This document shows positions 1-11,339 of a DNA stretch of 64,000 bases, one piece after another (position 1 is the stretch's first letter; every line of letters begins with the position of its first letter). Under the pieces are notes generated by a model. The model did not search any database. It saw nothing but the letters and a program-made list of their open reading frames with translations, and was not told the DNA's origin. The position numbers and the translations under genes were made by a program. The stretch spans positions 8,253,501-8,317,500 of the forward strand of contig NC_133289.1 in the NCBI RefSeq assembly GCF_005239225.2. The letters are read 5' to 3'. The DNA comes from Populus alba. Its lineage: Eukaryota > Streptophyta > Magnoliopsida > Malpighiales > Salicaceae.

Positions 1-204
1 ATTTAGGAGATTTAGTTTCAGGTTGAGATTGAAAAGGCTTAGGATTATGATTTGTGGTAAAAATTCTGAAATCAGATCAATGTAACCTTAGTTCTTTTCT
101 AGTTCACGAAAAGAAAGAAAAGATGATAACCTTGTTGATGCAAATGAGGAGACAGGGGAAGAGACCCTTTAACTCACAAAGCCTACTCAAAGAATCTTGA
201 AAGC

Positions 205-978
205 TGTTATAAGCTTGTTAGCCGTTAGTTATTATTATCCTAGTTAGCTGATAGTTTTCTAGTCAGATTAGTATTAGGTCTTAATTACGTATTAGATTGT
301 ATTTAAGAGAGGAACAGAACAAAAGATAGACAGTTTCTGTATTCTTGACAATTGCTTTTCTTTAAACATAAATTGGAGTGATTCTTCTACAGAGAGATTT
401 TGTGTTAATTGCTTATTGTTCTTATTAGGGTCAATGAGAGGTTGCACCTGAGGGCATTTACATTAATTTGGTATCAAAGCTCTTCATAACTGTAACCCGG
501 AATAGTAACTCGTATATTATGTCGAGCACTCATGTTCCCAACAATTCCCCATGCCAACATACCGATTTCTAATATCAAATCATCCATATCACCACTATGT
601 TGAAACAGCTATCTAATCGAATGGATGCTGTGGATGAACATCGAGCTCAAGAGGGGGTTAGATCTCCTAATAGAAGGGGGCGTAGCCTACTTCGTGAGGA
701 GTCATTGGAGGGAAATCACCACCGAGTTCAGCATCACAGAGATGACTTTTCGCGAAACCGTGACAGGCAAGGGCTGGAAAATCAACCCATCGACGAACTC
801 ACTAAGAGAATGAAGGTGGATGTACCTGATTTCTATAGCAAATTGGAACGACATGCTTTTAAAGATTGGTTAACAGCCATAATATAAATTGAAGTGATTC
901 CTCTACATAGAGATTCTGTGTTAATTGCTTACTGTTCTTATGAGGGTCAACCAGAGGTTGCACTTGAGGGAATTTACA
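205..978 (+). mobile_element. Ty3/gypsy retrotransposon relic (LTR, primer site, gag fragment, LTR end)
   Basis: A tRNA-Met-type primer-binding site (TGGTATCAAAGC) lies at 469-480, just after an LTR-like block ending TTTACA at 462. The left LTR end may be the TG at 205, which is uncertain. A short gag reading frame at 597-887 ends in the VDVPDFYSKLERHAFKDWL block, typical of Ty3/gypsy gag proteins. From about 886 the sequence jumps into a second copy of the LTR tail (886-978), which matches 368-462 with scattered substitutions. Nearly all of gag-pol is therefore missing. The family call rests on gag similarity and the primer site; the element is dead. Confidence 0.7.
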
Positions 979-1297
979 TCACTTGTATTCAAATGTTGGA
1001 TGGCATGCAAATGAAACAATTAGTCGCCTATAATTCAGAAAAAAAATAAAATTACATCTTTGTTGCGAGAGATTTGCTTTTATGTCCTCGTTGTGATATT
1101 TACGTTGAATGGGAGATGAATGAAATCGACAAATAAAGATACAAAAAACTCTTGGAAGAAATATGGGACTTTCAAGCAACGAGTGGACTCATCTATAAAC
1201 AATGGGAGGATTTTTGTTGATTCTGTATCTGATGACTCTGTACGGGTGCAGCTACCTGATTGAAGAAACTTTATACATCTCTATTCATAAATCTTCT
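979..1297. other. Short spacer with no gene seen
   Basis: This spacer lies between the gypsy relic and the 3' end of the glycosyltransferase pseudogene. Short open frames here resemble nothing I recognise. Confidence 0.4.
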
Positions 1298-2556
1298 TCA
1301 AGAGCTTTGTTTGTATTCCCAAATGACACAATTATCCGAGATCAATCTACTCATGATACTTCCCTCTTCAATGCTGAATCTACTGCTCTGCCTGTTCCAT
1401 ACGTGTACCCCATAAGTCTCCCCACTTATAAGCAGAAGTAGCTTGGCATTTACCCATCTTGATTCTGCATTGCTTTCTGATTTCTTGAAAAAACCACCTA
1501 TCCTATTCCAACCAGCTGGATCGAATGCCATAGGAGGCAAGATTGTAAAGTTATATCCAGGTCTCTCAGCCACTTTCTGCACAAATCTGGAGATCAAATA
1601 GGGTCCATTATGCCCCCATTTATTTCCACCGAAAGTCGAAGCGAATTCTTCTATGAACTTGAACAGTAGTGGATGATTCATATCAAAGACTAGAACTGCA
1701 TTGTTCAATCTTGTCCAGTTCTTGGACACACCAATACTTTGTGCTTCAATTTGCGTTCCTCAAGCCTGCAAAACTTTTTAGGACAATGAAATCAGTATCC
1801 AGGGAAATCCCTCCATACTTGTTTAAAACTGCAAGTATAATGAGGTTTGATAGATTCTGAGACAATGGAATTTCTCCAGGGTCTTTGTTCCCACTCTTCA
1901 TCTCTTCAAACCAAGTTTCTGCTGGAGTTTTCTTGAACATAAAGGACAAGTCAGGTAATTGCAGCAACTCTGTACTTATGGTCAAGTAGTGGTTTCAGAA
2001 TCCTGCACCCTTGTATGGAATCCATATCTCTTGATAGAATCAATAAGCAGCCATGAGGGTGGATTTTGAACACACTTTCCAGGGCCAAGAACTCTCTTCT
2101 TTCAAAGGATGCTACCGGCGAAATCCATGTCATGAAGATTTGAACAGTACACTCATAGCTGAAAAATTCAAGAAATCGACCATGAAATTCCTTGGTCAAG
2201 TTGTTTGACTTCAAAATATCAAACCCCGGTTTCTTTTTCCGAAACCACGTAATTCTTCTTCTTCTGTGAGATTGAAGAGCGGAATTACAGAACTCTGATG
2301 TTCAATATGATCAACTTCCTTATAATCACTTTTTTCTTAGAACGCAGTGGTTGCATAATGATAGCTGTCAACATGATTTGTCTTTCAGTTGTATGAACAT
2401 GTAGTCCCCAGAAAATTGTTTGGTGTCAACAAAAAATGATTGTAAAGAAACAGTAGAAATTATACTGTTTGCGTAGACAAAAAAGATTATAGCAGTGGGT
2501 GCTGTAGCAAAGAGGATTGGAGTTTTTCCACGACAGAGTTGTTGGTAATCTAACAT
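1298..2556 (-). pseudogene. Alpha-1,4-glycosyltransferase (A4GALT-like, Gb3-synthase family) pseudogene
   Basis: Three consecutive minus-strand frames make up one plant glycosyltransferase with DXD-type sugar-binding and Gb3-synthase C-terminal regions. The N-terminal part (from about 2556, MLDYQQLCRG) carries a membrane anchor. The middle has FMTWISPVASFERREF and the DXD region GGISLDTDFIVL. The last part has NNAVLVFDMNHPLLFKFIEE and GETYGVHVWNRQSSRF. Such enzymes are usually type II Golgi proteins. Breaks seen: a frameshift near 2215, a small deletion near 1954 where a proline codon is expected, and a one-base insertion near 1747. An apparently spurious frame extends upstream to 2724. With at least three frameshifts the locus cannot make the full enzyme. 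The family call is firm; the exact donor substrate is unknown. Confidence 0.85.
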
Positions 2557-2810
2557 CTTGTGAGAAACTTTTCTCATCATGGTTGTTGTTGAATAAATGA
2601 TGTTGACAAAAACAATAATATGCGTATAAGTTCTTTTTGAAGAAATCTCAGAAGAGAAAGATCTTCCGCGACGGTCAGAATTATGTGAATTACATGAAGA
2701 CACAAGTTTCAAGGAGGCTGCCACACAATATTGTTGGATGTTCTAAAGGTTTGTGCTGTGTTCCGAGTTTGAAACATCCTTCTAACCCAGGTTTAAAAGA
2801 CAAAAAACCT

Positions 2811-2815
<5 letters not shown>

Positions 2816-2871
<56 letters not shown>
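2816..2871. repeat. (TA)n microsatellite
   Basis: An uninterrupted run of about 28 TA units. It generates a spurious reading frame full of Tyr-Ile. Confidence 0.95.
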
Positions 2872-2873
<2 letters not shown>

Positions 2874-4371
2874 GGGATGGGAAGGATTACTTACGTATTT
2901 GTTTTTATTTTCTTTTCGGAATAAGTTTTATTATCTATGAACTTGTATAAATTAGAAAATTCTTGCCTTGTTAAACCCTTAAACTTTTTAATGCCCATAG
3001 GCAATAATAAATTATTTTGATTGGAAATTATAATAAATAATGTAATTACAATTGAATTATGATAATACACACACACACACGATCATTTTCCTTTTGCAAT
3101 TCATAATTGAAATAAATATCCTATCATAGTTTTTTTAATTAAGTCAAATAGCTTAGTATATATGGTACGTAAATGAATTCTAAAAAGAGTAAAAGAAATA
3201 TATAGTACATAAATATTCATATAATTAAAACACCTAATCAAGAACGAAACTAGATTTATAGTTACTTATTACTCTAATTAATTATTGGATGATATAAATA
3301 TTTAATTTACAGCAAAAACAAAAAAGAAAAAGATTGAGTTGATTTCCTTAAATTGAAAAGAAGCCGCCAGTAACACGGGCTCAAAGACTTTTATTATAAC
3401 CAAGCAAGTAATTGATGTTTGGCACTGCTTCTATTTGCAGGTACTTTTTAAAAATAGTTTTGGTTTAAAAAATATTATATTAATATATTTTTAGATTTTT
3501 TTTTAGTTTTGATGATGTGTTCTCATTGAAAATAAAAAATAATTATATAAAAATAATTATTTTGATTTATTTTCAAACAAAAATTTAATTATTTTAAAAA
3601 GCACCATGAGCCACAATTTTAAATACCCAAAATACGGTGATTAATTTAATTTACAATATTCTTATATTCTCAGGCAAAATACCATGTGTTATGTATATCA
3701 ATTAGAATACATGTCCTGAAGTGTGCAGACTGCATAACTAGTTAATATTAATATTATTATCATAACCACCACTATTATTATTACTATACCTATCATAAAT
3801 ATTATAAATTTACATACCATGCTATTATCAATAAATAATAATATCAACCCATACCCTATTTTTTATCAATTACACATTAATTTAATTTTCTTAAATTTTC
3901 AACAAAACCCATAATTGATTAAAATTACTTGGTCCCAGCTAATTATCTATTATTTTTTCAATACAAACTTATTCAACCTAAATTAATACTTTTTATTTAT
4001 TATCAATTCCACACAATATTAATTTCCCTCAAGTTTTCAACTTAACCATAAAATTGACAACACAAAAAATAGTATTCATGAAACCACCCATCATTTCATC
4101 GATTCTAACACACTTAAGTTACAAAATTATAATCAATTTCATCAAATGATAAATTAAATTTATTTTCCCCAAATCTCAAACAAACTCTACAATACACATC
4201 ATATATTAATACAACAAAATTATATTATAAAAAAAGTAAAACATTTAATTATACACGCAAATTATAAATTTTACAAAAAACATTTTATTAATAAATTAAT
4301 TTTAAACATAAATGAGTGTTACAAGAAAATTGATGGGTTTTCTTGCTTGGTGGATTGAAACTTGAGAAAAA
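2872..4371. other. AT-rich spacer with no gene seen
   Basis: Very AT-rich sequence with a short (AC)n run at about 3068-3080 and many poly-A and poly-T runs. I see no coding signal or recognisable element. Confidence 0.5.
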
Positions 4372-4900
4372 ATGAAACTAAGAAAAGAAGGTTGCATTGG
4401 CACCGCTGGGTTGGGTGGTTGGATTCTAGTGGGGGGTTGTTGGAAAATAAAAGAAGAAGAAGAAGAAATTGGGGGGGTGGCTAAAGAGGATTGTGAGGTT
4501 TTAATTCCGTTTAAAATTATTAATGAAAATTTTCATTGGCAATTTAACAAGTCAGAACGGTAAACAAAATTGCCAACACAATTTTTTATATATATTTTTT
4601 TATTCCATCAGAAATTATGAATGAAAATTTTCCATCACAATTTTAATTGGTGAACAGTGACAGAATATTTAGAGTTAGGGTTTGAATTGAAGAAGAAGAA
4701 AAAGAAAGTAGGGGGAAAAGAAGATTCTTGGGTTTTAATTCATTTTAAAACTGCTGATAAGAATTTTCATCTGCAATTCAATAAATCAAAAGGGCCAATA
4801 GAATTGCTGACAATTTTATTTTTTTTTATTTCGTTGCAATTTTCATATGCAAATTCAATAATGGAATATTGTCCGTCGGAGTTTTAATTCATTGCTTTTT
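4372..4900. repeat. Degenerate short repeats, possible DNA-transposon subterminal region
   Basis: A motif close to GAAAATTTTCATTGGCAATTT recurs at about 4497-4561, 4616-4650, 4735-4799 and 4835-4885, with copies diverged and unevenly spaced. The short frames across it (4372-4563, 4657-4887) share the words FKIINENFHWQFNKS and FKTADKNFHLQFNKS only because the DNA repeats. Clustered short motifs of this kind are typical of CACTA-type transposon ends, but no terminal inverted repeat or transposase was found, so the class is inference. Confidence 0.4.
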
Positions 4901-5154
4901 CTTTTCTTTTTTTTCCTAATTTTCTAGTAGTAATTCACGCAGGGTGCCCTCATGTTTTTGTTTTCTTATGTAGGAAATAGTTATGCTGGCATGCATGGGG
5001 CTGTAATACGAAATTTATTGAGGCATACATTCATGGTTTATATTTATTTCCATGGAAACAATGAAATGAAGGTAAAATATTGGATCGAAAGAATAAATGC
5101 GATAAATTAATTGACATGCAAAACAAGTTGAAGAATTATCTGAACTAGTGTCAA

Positions 5155-5275
5155 ATTGGCATCCAGAGATCCCCTAAACACTCCAGTAGGGTTAAGGTAG
5201 GATTACAGCTACCCTTAGGAATAGGCATGATGAAAAGAGGTCACGGAAACTCTTGGGGACAGCAAGATCTTTGTT
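5155..5275 (-). pseudogene. Decayed MIR395-like hairpin
   Basis: Read on the minus strand, 5167-5187 resembles mature miR395 with about three substitutions, and the flanks also match the 3' arm of the intact hairpin at 6954-6985. About 60 bases away, 5249-5268 (ending in ACTCTTGGGGACA) matches the complement of that hairpin's 5' arm at about 17 of 20 positions. The two arms and their order fit a MIR395 copy transcribed leftward, with substitutions in the mature region and a longer loop. It could instead be a chance or target-like site, but the paired arms argue for a former hairpin. Confidence 0.6.
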
Positions 5276-6884
5276 TCTTTGTTACACAATATCTGCCTAG
5301 CTCTGATAGGGTAAAGGTTTCTTGATCTGTTGGGGACCAAACTATCGAAGACATGATAGAACTGAACCTGGTCAGAATCTGGACTGTATGAATGCTGTTT
5401 ATGCTGTGGGTGAGTGGCCATAAATTTCTTGCACGCTCTTATACGTACTCTGGTATTATCTTTTCAGCTTTATTTGTTGTTAGGAAATTCTGCTGAAAAT
5501 GAAATTAAAGGTTGGATCATGGATAGGGACCAAAATGAAGAGGAAATTATTCTCTACCTTCCCTGTTGCCCACAGTTCTGTCTAGATTCATGCTAGCTAT
5601 ATTCTTTGCTTGGGGTACTGGATCAACGCAAAAACAGCAACGTTCATGTTATCCTTTTTAGAGGCTTCATTTTCATACAAAGGAACCGCTAAGAGGCAAC
5701 CAATTAACTTAGAATATAGGGAGTTTCTAAATTCTTTCTTAACTACATAAACATGACTGCAGTTAAAAGTATAAGATGCTGTTAACTGCATGCTAATTTT
5801 TATTTGCTTCGTTTAGGTTCCATTACATTGTTATGCAGTTAAGCAATGACAAAGCTTTCCTTCAAATTTCATTGCCTGTTTATTTCATAGATATGGTTAT
5901 GAAGTTTGAATTAGAATAAAAAGATTTGGTTTGAGCCATCAACGAATAGACAAATACTAGTTTAGATGCTCGCTCTACGCCACATACTAGATTAAAACTC
6001 GATTCAATCGTAAAAGAAAGTGTGGGCGACGTGAAATTCTTTGTTGACGATGAATAATTTGGAACACGCATCATAAGCTTGGTCGGCATGTTAGTAAAAT
6101 TAATCAATCACCATATATGTTAATAAATGTTAAAAATAGAAACTGATAATAAACACAGACTGGACTGAACTGAAATTCTAAGCAATGAATGTAGACCAAA
6201 AAACAAGATGTAGCCGTCCACGACCTGTGAGAGAGGCATAGTGAATTCACCATCAAAATTAGTTTTTTTCTATAATATAATGTCTTTGATTTTTAGTTCC
6301 CCAAATAAAAAATAAAAAAGCATTTACATATATAGTGTTCATTTCCTTAATAACAACAAGAAGAAATCATTTCCTTAACAACAACAACAACAACAACAAC
6401 AACAAGCCAAATTGAGCTCAAATTGCACTTTAAAGCTGGTCACAAGCTGTTCTTCTTCTCTCTCTTTTTTCGTATCCAATTATCTCTAGTATATCTCTTG
6501 CTTTCTTTTTGAAGTATAAGAGTTTCAGCAATTAGAAATACTTGAAAGGGATGGTTATCAAATTGGTGCCGAAAGGATATTAGGACCTTTGTTGTGATCA
6601 AATTTTAGTGTGATGTATAAATGTATATTCTCCTAGAATCTTAATAAGATCTAACTCGAAGATCTGAAAAGGAAAGGCTGGATGTCTATCATCATAGAAT
6701 ACGAAAGAGTTGAATTATTCTCTTCATCACAATCTCCCATCCACTCAGCCTACTGTTGCGTCTAGATTCATTATGTACTACTAGCTGCTGTACGAAACAG
6801 TTCCTATATAAGTTGGTGACCATCACTGATAATATAAACAACATGGATTAGTAATGTGGTATAGGTGCAATGGTGCATAGATCA
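5276..6884. other. Spacer upstream of MIR395 with an (AAC)n run
   Basis: No gene recognised. A CAA/AAC microsatellite lies at about 6378-6407. Blocks near 5507-5592 and 6671-6772 share AATTATTCTCT and TCTAGATTCAT in the same order and similar spacing, which suggests an old direct duplication ahead of the miRNA locus. The region just before 6885 should contain the MIR395 promoter, but I could not pick a convincing TATA box. Confidence 0.4.
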
Positions 6885-6985
6885 AGTGTCCCCTAGAGTT
6901 CCCTTGAGCACTTCACTGGGACACTTCAGACCGAAAGAGTATTGTCTTTCCCACTGAAGTGTTTGGGGGAACTCCTGGTGTCATT
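6885..6985 (+). ncRNA. MIR395: MIR395 microRNA precursor
   Basis: The mature miR395 sequence is intact on the 3' arm at 6954-6974 (starts CTGAAGTG, ends GGAACTC). The 5' arm at 6892-6916 pairs with it: counting by eye, 24 of 25 positions pair allowing G:U, with one C-C mismatch, and the loop is about 35 bases. This is the expected geometry, with the mature strand on the 3' arm. Known role of the family: induced by sulfate starvation, it targets ATP sulfurylase (APS) and the low-affinity transporter SULTR2;1. Nothing in the window is an obvious target. MIR395 genes are often clustered, and a decayed relative lies at 5155-5275. Confidence 0.93.
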
Positions 6986-7694
6986 TGATGTTAATAATTA
7001 GGTAATTGCAAGCTCGGAAAACAAGAAATCAGTCTTGTGTTACTCCCTGGTCCTCAGATATAATGGTATAAGTGATTTTTTCATTAGGTCATCATGGTGA
7101 ATTCTCTTCTTCCTTGTTTTCCTTTCATAGTTTGCTAGCATGTAAATATTACTACAATATGACCTCTTGGTATAAGATACTGATAAGCTGGCCCGTAATC
7201 CTCCATAAGATTAGAACCTGCCTTTTCAATTCATTTCCACCATGCAACATGTGCATTAAGCACCATCCATTACCTTAGGAAGAACCTACTAAGAGAACGA
7301 ATATCTCAAAAGAAAAGAGAACGAATTTCTACGCTGAAACCCCATGAAATGGTAAGGGATTGCTTTATAAGACTAGAGAAAAGAGGACTATTCTTCCTAC
7401 AGCAAAAGCAGGTCAAATGAATTTCTTTCTTCTGTTATTTTCCCGTGCTTTTAAACTAAGTTGAACCGTTGCATATTTTTAACTTGTGTTTTCTTCAAAC
7501 ACAAGCATGTGTTGGCCATGTGTGTGCTTGCCTTCAGGTTTAGATCATAGTCAAGAAGATTAAGTATATATCCTCCAGTTTCATTTTACCAAAATATCTG
7601 GAGCTTGCTTTTAAAACCAGGGTCATTATGTTTGCTAGTGTCATGTCTTTTTGTTGAAGAATAAAAGTATTTGGAGTACGAATTTCTCAAATGA
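6986..7694. other. Spacer with no gene seen
   Basis: Sequence between MIR395 and the LINE fragment. No recognised coding or repeat signal. Confidence 0.4.
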
Positions 7695-7910
7695 TTGCAG
7701 CTGGAAAACTGGAGGACAATCTTAAAATTAAGAAGCATTGCAAGGGATCATGTGGTGCATAGTACCGGGAATGGACGGAATGCTTTTCCTTGGTGGGATC
7801 ATTGGCATCCTGTAGGTCGTTTGATTGAGATTGTTGGAAAGAGACTTCTTTATGAATCATGCTTTCCTTCTAATGCAAAATTTTGTGATTTCATCTCAAA
7901 TGGAGAATAA
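7695..7910 (+). mobile_element. LINE fragment (zinc-binding reverse-transcriptase C-terminal domain)
   Basis: A 71-codon frame reads like the zf-RVT domain near the C-terminus of plant LINE ORF2 proteins: W-x-x-ILKLR-x-x-AR, then GNGRNAFPWWDHWHPVGRL and NAKFCDFI. Homology runs on briefly after the stop. No endonuclease or RT core is present, so only a 5'-truncated tail, or a host copy of it, remains. It directly abuts the receptor-kinase pseudogene. Confidence 0.6.
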
Positions 7911-8486
7911 TATTGGCCTGTAGTGCTAGCTCAGATGAAATGCTTATCATACAAACTGCAGTTTGCGGTGTTGTCTTTCCTTCAATGATGATGTTTCTGC
8001 TAATGGGATCGCAATCCGAGTTGGCCTCATGCAAAACTAATTCAAGATTCACACAAAATCATGAGTTCATGGAATGATTCAATCAATTTCTGTAATTGGG
8101 TTGGTGTTTCATGCTGTCCATCTAATGGAAGTGTGGTAACTTTGAACCTGGAGTCTTAAAGTTTAGTAGGCTCTAAACCGCCTTCTATAGGAAATCTTAC
8201 ATATCTTACAGGAATTAACCTGTGAAACAACAGCCTTGGTAGGTGAACTTCCTGAAGAACGGGGTGGTCGTCTCTTTCCCTTGCAGCATATGATCATCTT
8301 GACCTTCAATTACTTAGGAGGAAAGATTCCAACTAATCTCACTTATTGTACAGAAATCTAGAGTGCTCGGTCTAGCTGTCAACAAGTTTATTGGGGAGAT
8401 TCCAGACCAGCTTAGCTCACTGACAAAGTTGGTTATCCTAGGTTTTGGAGGTAATAGCTTTACAGGAAGCCTTCCACTTAGCGTTA

Positions 8487-9335
8487 GTTGGCAAAATAAA
8501 GTGGGGTAATTGTAGAGATTTATTTTTCTGTGTTTATAAACTTCACAATTTACGGGTCGACGTAAATTAGAGCGATCAACTAATTGATAGCTAAGGATAA
8601 CTTATTAAATTAGCTATCCGTACAAACTATGTATGTAGATACTTTGTAAACTATAAATGGTGGAAAGCCCAATCAATCTTTAAAGTCAAAGTTACAAACA
8701 GGAGGAGAAGGCTGGCCATACTGTGGTAATTTAAAACATGCCTATAAGACTTGTTTTAAATTACATGGGTATCTAAGATGGTGGGACGAACTCAAGGCTC
8801 GAAAATAGCTTGAGACAGGTTTCAATGATGGTTCAAGGAATGTTGCTTTGGTAAATGCATGCCGAACCTTAGTTATCTCTTATCTCGCTTTCATTACTTG
8901 AAATCTGCTCCTAGAAAAGTGTTCGTGTTCTCAAAGAATGATCATCTGGACATTAGTGGCTATACAAATACAGATTGTGTAGGAAGTGTTACTGACAAGT
9001 ATCCATGTTTGATTATTTTACCTTTGTGGGAGGTAATTCAGTTACTCGAAGGAGCTAGAAACAAAATGCTGTGGCATTGTCCAGTACATATTAATTAACA
9101 AATAGGCTAGAACCTATTTGTTAAGTCTAATGACTGGTTGGCAGACATATTAACAAAGATTGTTTCCAGTAAAGTATTTCACAACTCACTCGACAAGCTG
9201 GGTATCAAAGATATCTATGCACCAATTTGAGGGAGAATGTTGGCGAGAATTAACAAGATAAAGTGGAGTAAGTGTAGAGACTTATCTTTCTATGTACAAA
9301 CTAGTTATGTAGATGCTCAGTAAACCAATAGAAAT
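8487..9335 (+). mobile_element. Ty1/copia relic inserted in the LRR pseudogene
   Basis: A 3' LTR starts TGTTGG at 9238 right after a polypurine tract (9226-9237). The matching 5' LTR start is at about 8487 (AAAATAAAGTGGGGT against AAGATAAAGTGGAGT). Between them lie a gag scrap (TCFKLHGYPRWWDE, near 8750), an RNase H scrap (YLKSAPRKVFVFSKND, near 8895) and the polyprotein C-terminus (VFHNSLDKLGIKDIYAPI, near 9170). Protease, integrase and RT are missing. The receptor reading resumes after about 9335, so this element interrupted a receptor gene. Confidence 0.8.
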
Positions 9336-9893
9336 AGAATATGAAGTTAATCTGCTACCTACTGTTAACACCACCTTGGATGGGGAATTTTTCTTCTATG
9401 TTTGCTTTGTCACCTCCCCTGAATAATTCACGAGGAAGCATACCTAATATAAGAGGATTGGGTTATTTTCAGGTTTATGACAATTATTTGTCTGGTATGA
9501 TTCCATCTTCAATTTATAATATTTCTTCAATATACTAGTTCTCTGTTACTCAAACCAGCTGCATGGGCAGTTACAACCAGATTTAGGTTTGACTTCGTGC
9601 ATGGCCTGGAAATATTTGGTAGTGGTGTTAAAAGTTTTACAGGACTCATACCTGTATCAATGTCTAATGCTTCTGGACTTGAGGTTCTTGATTTTGCTCA
9701 AAATGGTCTCATTGGAACTATTCCAAAGAATCTAGGATGGTTAAACAGTTTAGTTAGACTCAATTTTGATCAAAACAACCTGGGAAATGGGGATGTTGAT
9801 GACTTGAGTTTTCCTATTTCTTTGGCTAACTGCAAAAAGATGTTAAAAATTCACGATAGGATGATTTGTATGAAGATGTTAGAGGGTCTATGA

Positions 9894-10420
9894 GAGGGTG
9901 GCTTAACAAAAATATCAGAGATTTATTGTGAGATAGCTTACATATAAAATGATCATGTTTGTGATGGAGAAGAGTTTGTGACTAAGTTCTAAACTCAATG
10001 ACTAGTTTCTTTCAATTTAGGAAGACTAACGCAAAAAAAAAAATTTATAAAATATTTTTTTTCAATTTAGAAATTTTATTTTTCTATTCAATACTATAAT
10101 TAGGATTTTCTAGTTTTTTATTTTTTGTTAGAAGGGAATGATTTTTCTATTTTTTTTATTTTTTTTATTTAGTATTAATGTAGTTTTCTAAAAAAAAAAT
10201 TATATATAAAGGAATTGTAATAGTTATTTAGTAAGTAACATTAATATAAATAAAAAAAATAAATATTTTAAATATCTCCTCATAGTAACTATAGTTTTTT
10301 TTTTCCCAAGAGTTTTGACTTATAAAAATGATATTGTTGATGTGAGCTACGTCACAACCTTGGTCTTTCATCTGTCTGAATTTCTTTGATAATGTCTAAT
10401 TATTCCTTAACTTTTCCCCT
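9894..10420. repeat. AT-rich insert inside the LRR pseudogene, class unknown
   Basis: Receptor homology stops at about 9893 and resumes at about 10425, with several leucine-rich repeats missing. The intervening 0.5 kb is poly-A and poly-T rich and has a TATATATAAAGG box near 10200. No terminal repeats could be made out, so it may be a decayed LTR or a MITE. Confidence 0.4.
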
Positions 10421-11339
10421 GCCATTACAAGTATTAGCTTACCAAATCATGTGGAGTTGGATGTACGAGGGAACAAAATGCCAGGTGAAATTCCAAGTAC
10501 CTTGGCAGCTGTTTCAGTTTAGAACGCATGCGCGCATTTGGACGGAAATAAATTTGAAGCATCAATTCCTGGATCTCTGAAAACTTCGAGAGGTTTAGAA
10601 GAACTGGATCTGTCAAAAAATAATTTAACTGGGAGGATCCCCAAGTTTCGCGGCAGGTTATTAGCTCTCAAGCATCTCAATCTTTCTTGTAAATTGTAAT
10701 AATTTAGAGACAGAAGTGTCAAGTGAAAGTACATTTGCAAATGCAAGTGCCATCCCAGTATTTGGAAATGATAAGCTATACAGAATTACATTTACCTAAA
10801 TGCTCTAGGAAAAAACCCAGAGAACCTCTTTCTTTCAAGGTAGTAATCCCAGCAATAATAGCAGCAACATTCATTACTGTTCTAGTGTGCTCTCTTTCTA
10901 ATTCTTGTATGGTAAGAAAGTTAAAGGCATTTCAATGCACCTGTCTTCGAGGAATAGAAATTACGTATGTCATACTCGGAACTCGTAAAATCAACCGTTG
11001 GATTCGCTGCTGAGAATTTGAATGGAACTGGCAGATTTGGTTCTGTGTACAAAGCAATTCTTTCTGGTGATAGAAGAAATGTTGCGATCAAGATTCTGAA
11101 CCTTCATCAACAAGGTGCTTCAAAAAGTTTCACTCATGAATGTAATGCTTTAAACAGCGTAAGGCATCGTAACCTCCTGAGGATCATCACAGCTAGCTCA
11201 TCTGTTGGTCATCAAGGTAATGATTTCTTGCTCAAATGTTGATCATCAAGGTAATGATTTCAAAGTTCTTGTTTTTGAGTTCAAGTCTAATGGCAATCTA
11301 GACCAGGGGCTACATCCAACAACTGGAGCAATATCGAAC

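Larger units (their letters stand above)
7987..11335 (+). pseudogene. LRR receptor-like kinase pseudogene (subfamily XII, EFR/Xa21-like)
   Basis: Pieces in order: a signal-peptide-like start (MMMFLLMGSQSELASC) near 7998; the LRR N-terminal cap (MSSWNDSINFCNWVGVSC) and first repeats to about 8480; a Ty1/copia insert (8487-9335); more repeats (9341-9893, e.g. NSFTG-type and GTIPKNLG motifs); an unrelated AT-rich insert (about 9894-10420) replacing several repeats; the last repeats and juxtamembrane part (10425-10920, hydrophobic VVIPAIIAATFITVLVC); then the start of the kinase domain with a Gly-rich loop (GTGRFGSVYKA) and the VAIKIL lysine (about 11020-11100). It stops at about 11335, soon after the hinge. 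The catalytic loop and DFG are absent. Many stops and frameshifts are present. Intact members are plasma-membrane pattern-recognition receptors. Confidence 0.9.

Noticed and set aside
2637..2924. Plus-strand frame of 95 codons with a long Tyr-Ile run
   Set aside because: The run is the (TA)n microsatellite, and the frame overlaps the glycosyltransferase pseudogene's upstream end in antisense.
4372..4887. Two short frames sharing FNKS-type words
   Set aside because: The similarity comes from a repeated non-coding DNA motif. Neither frame has a domain, and both are rich in low-complexity Lys/Glu.
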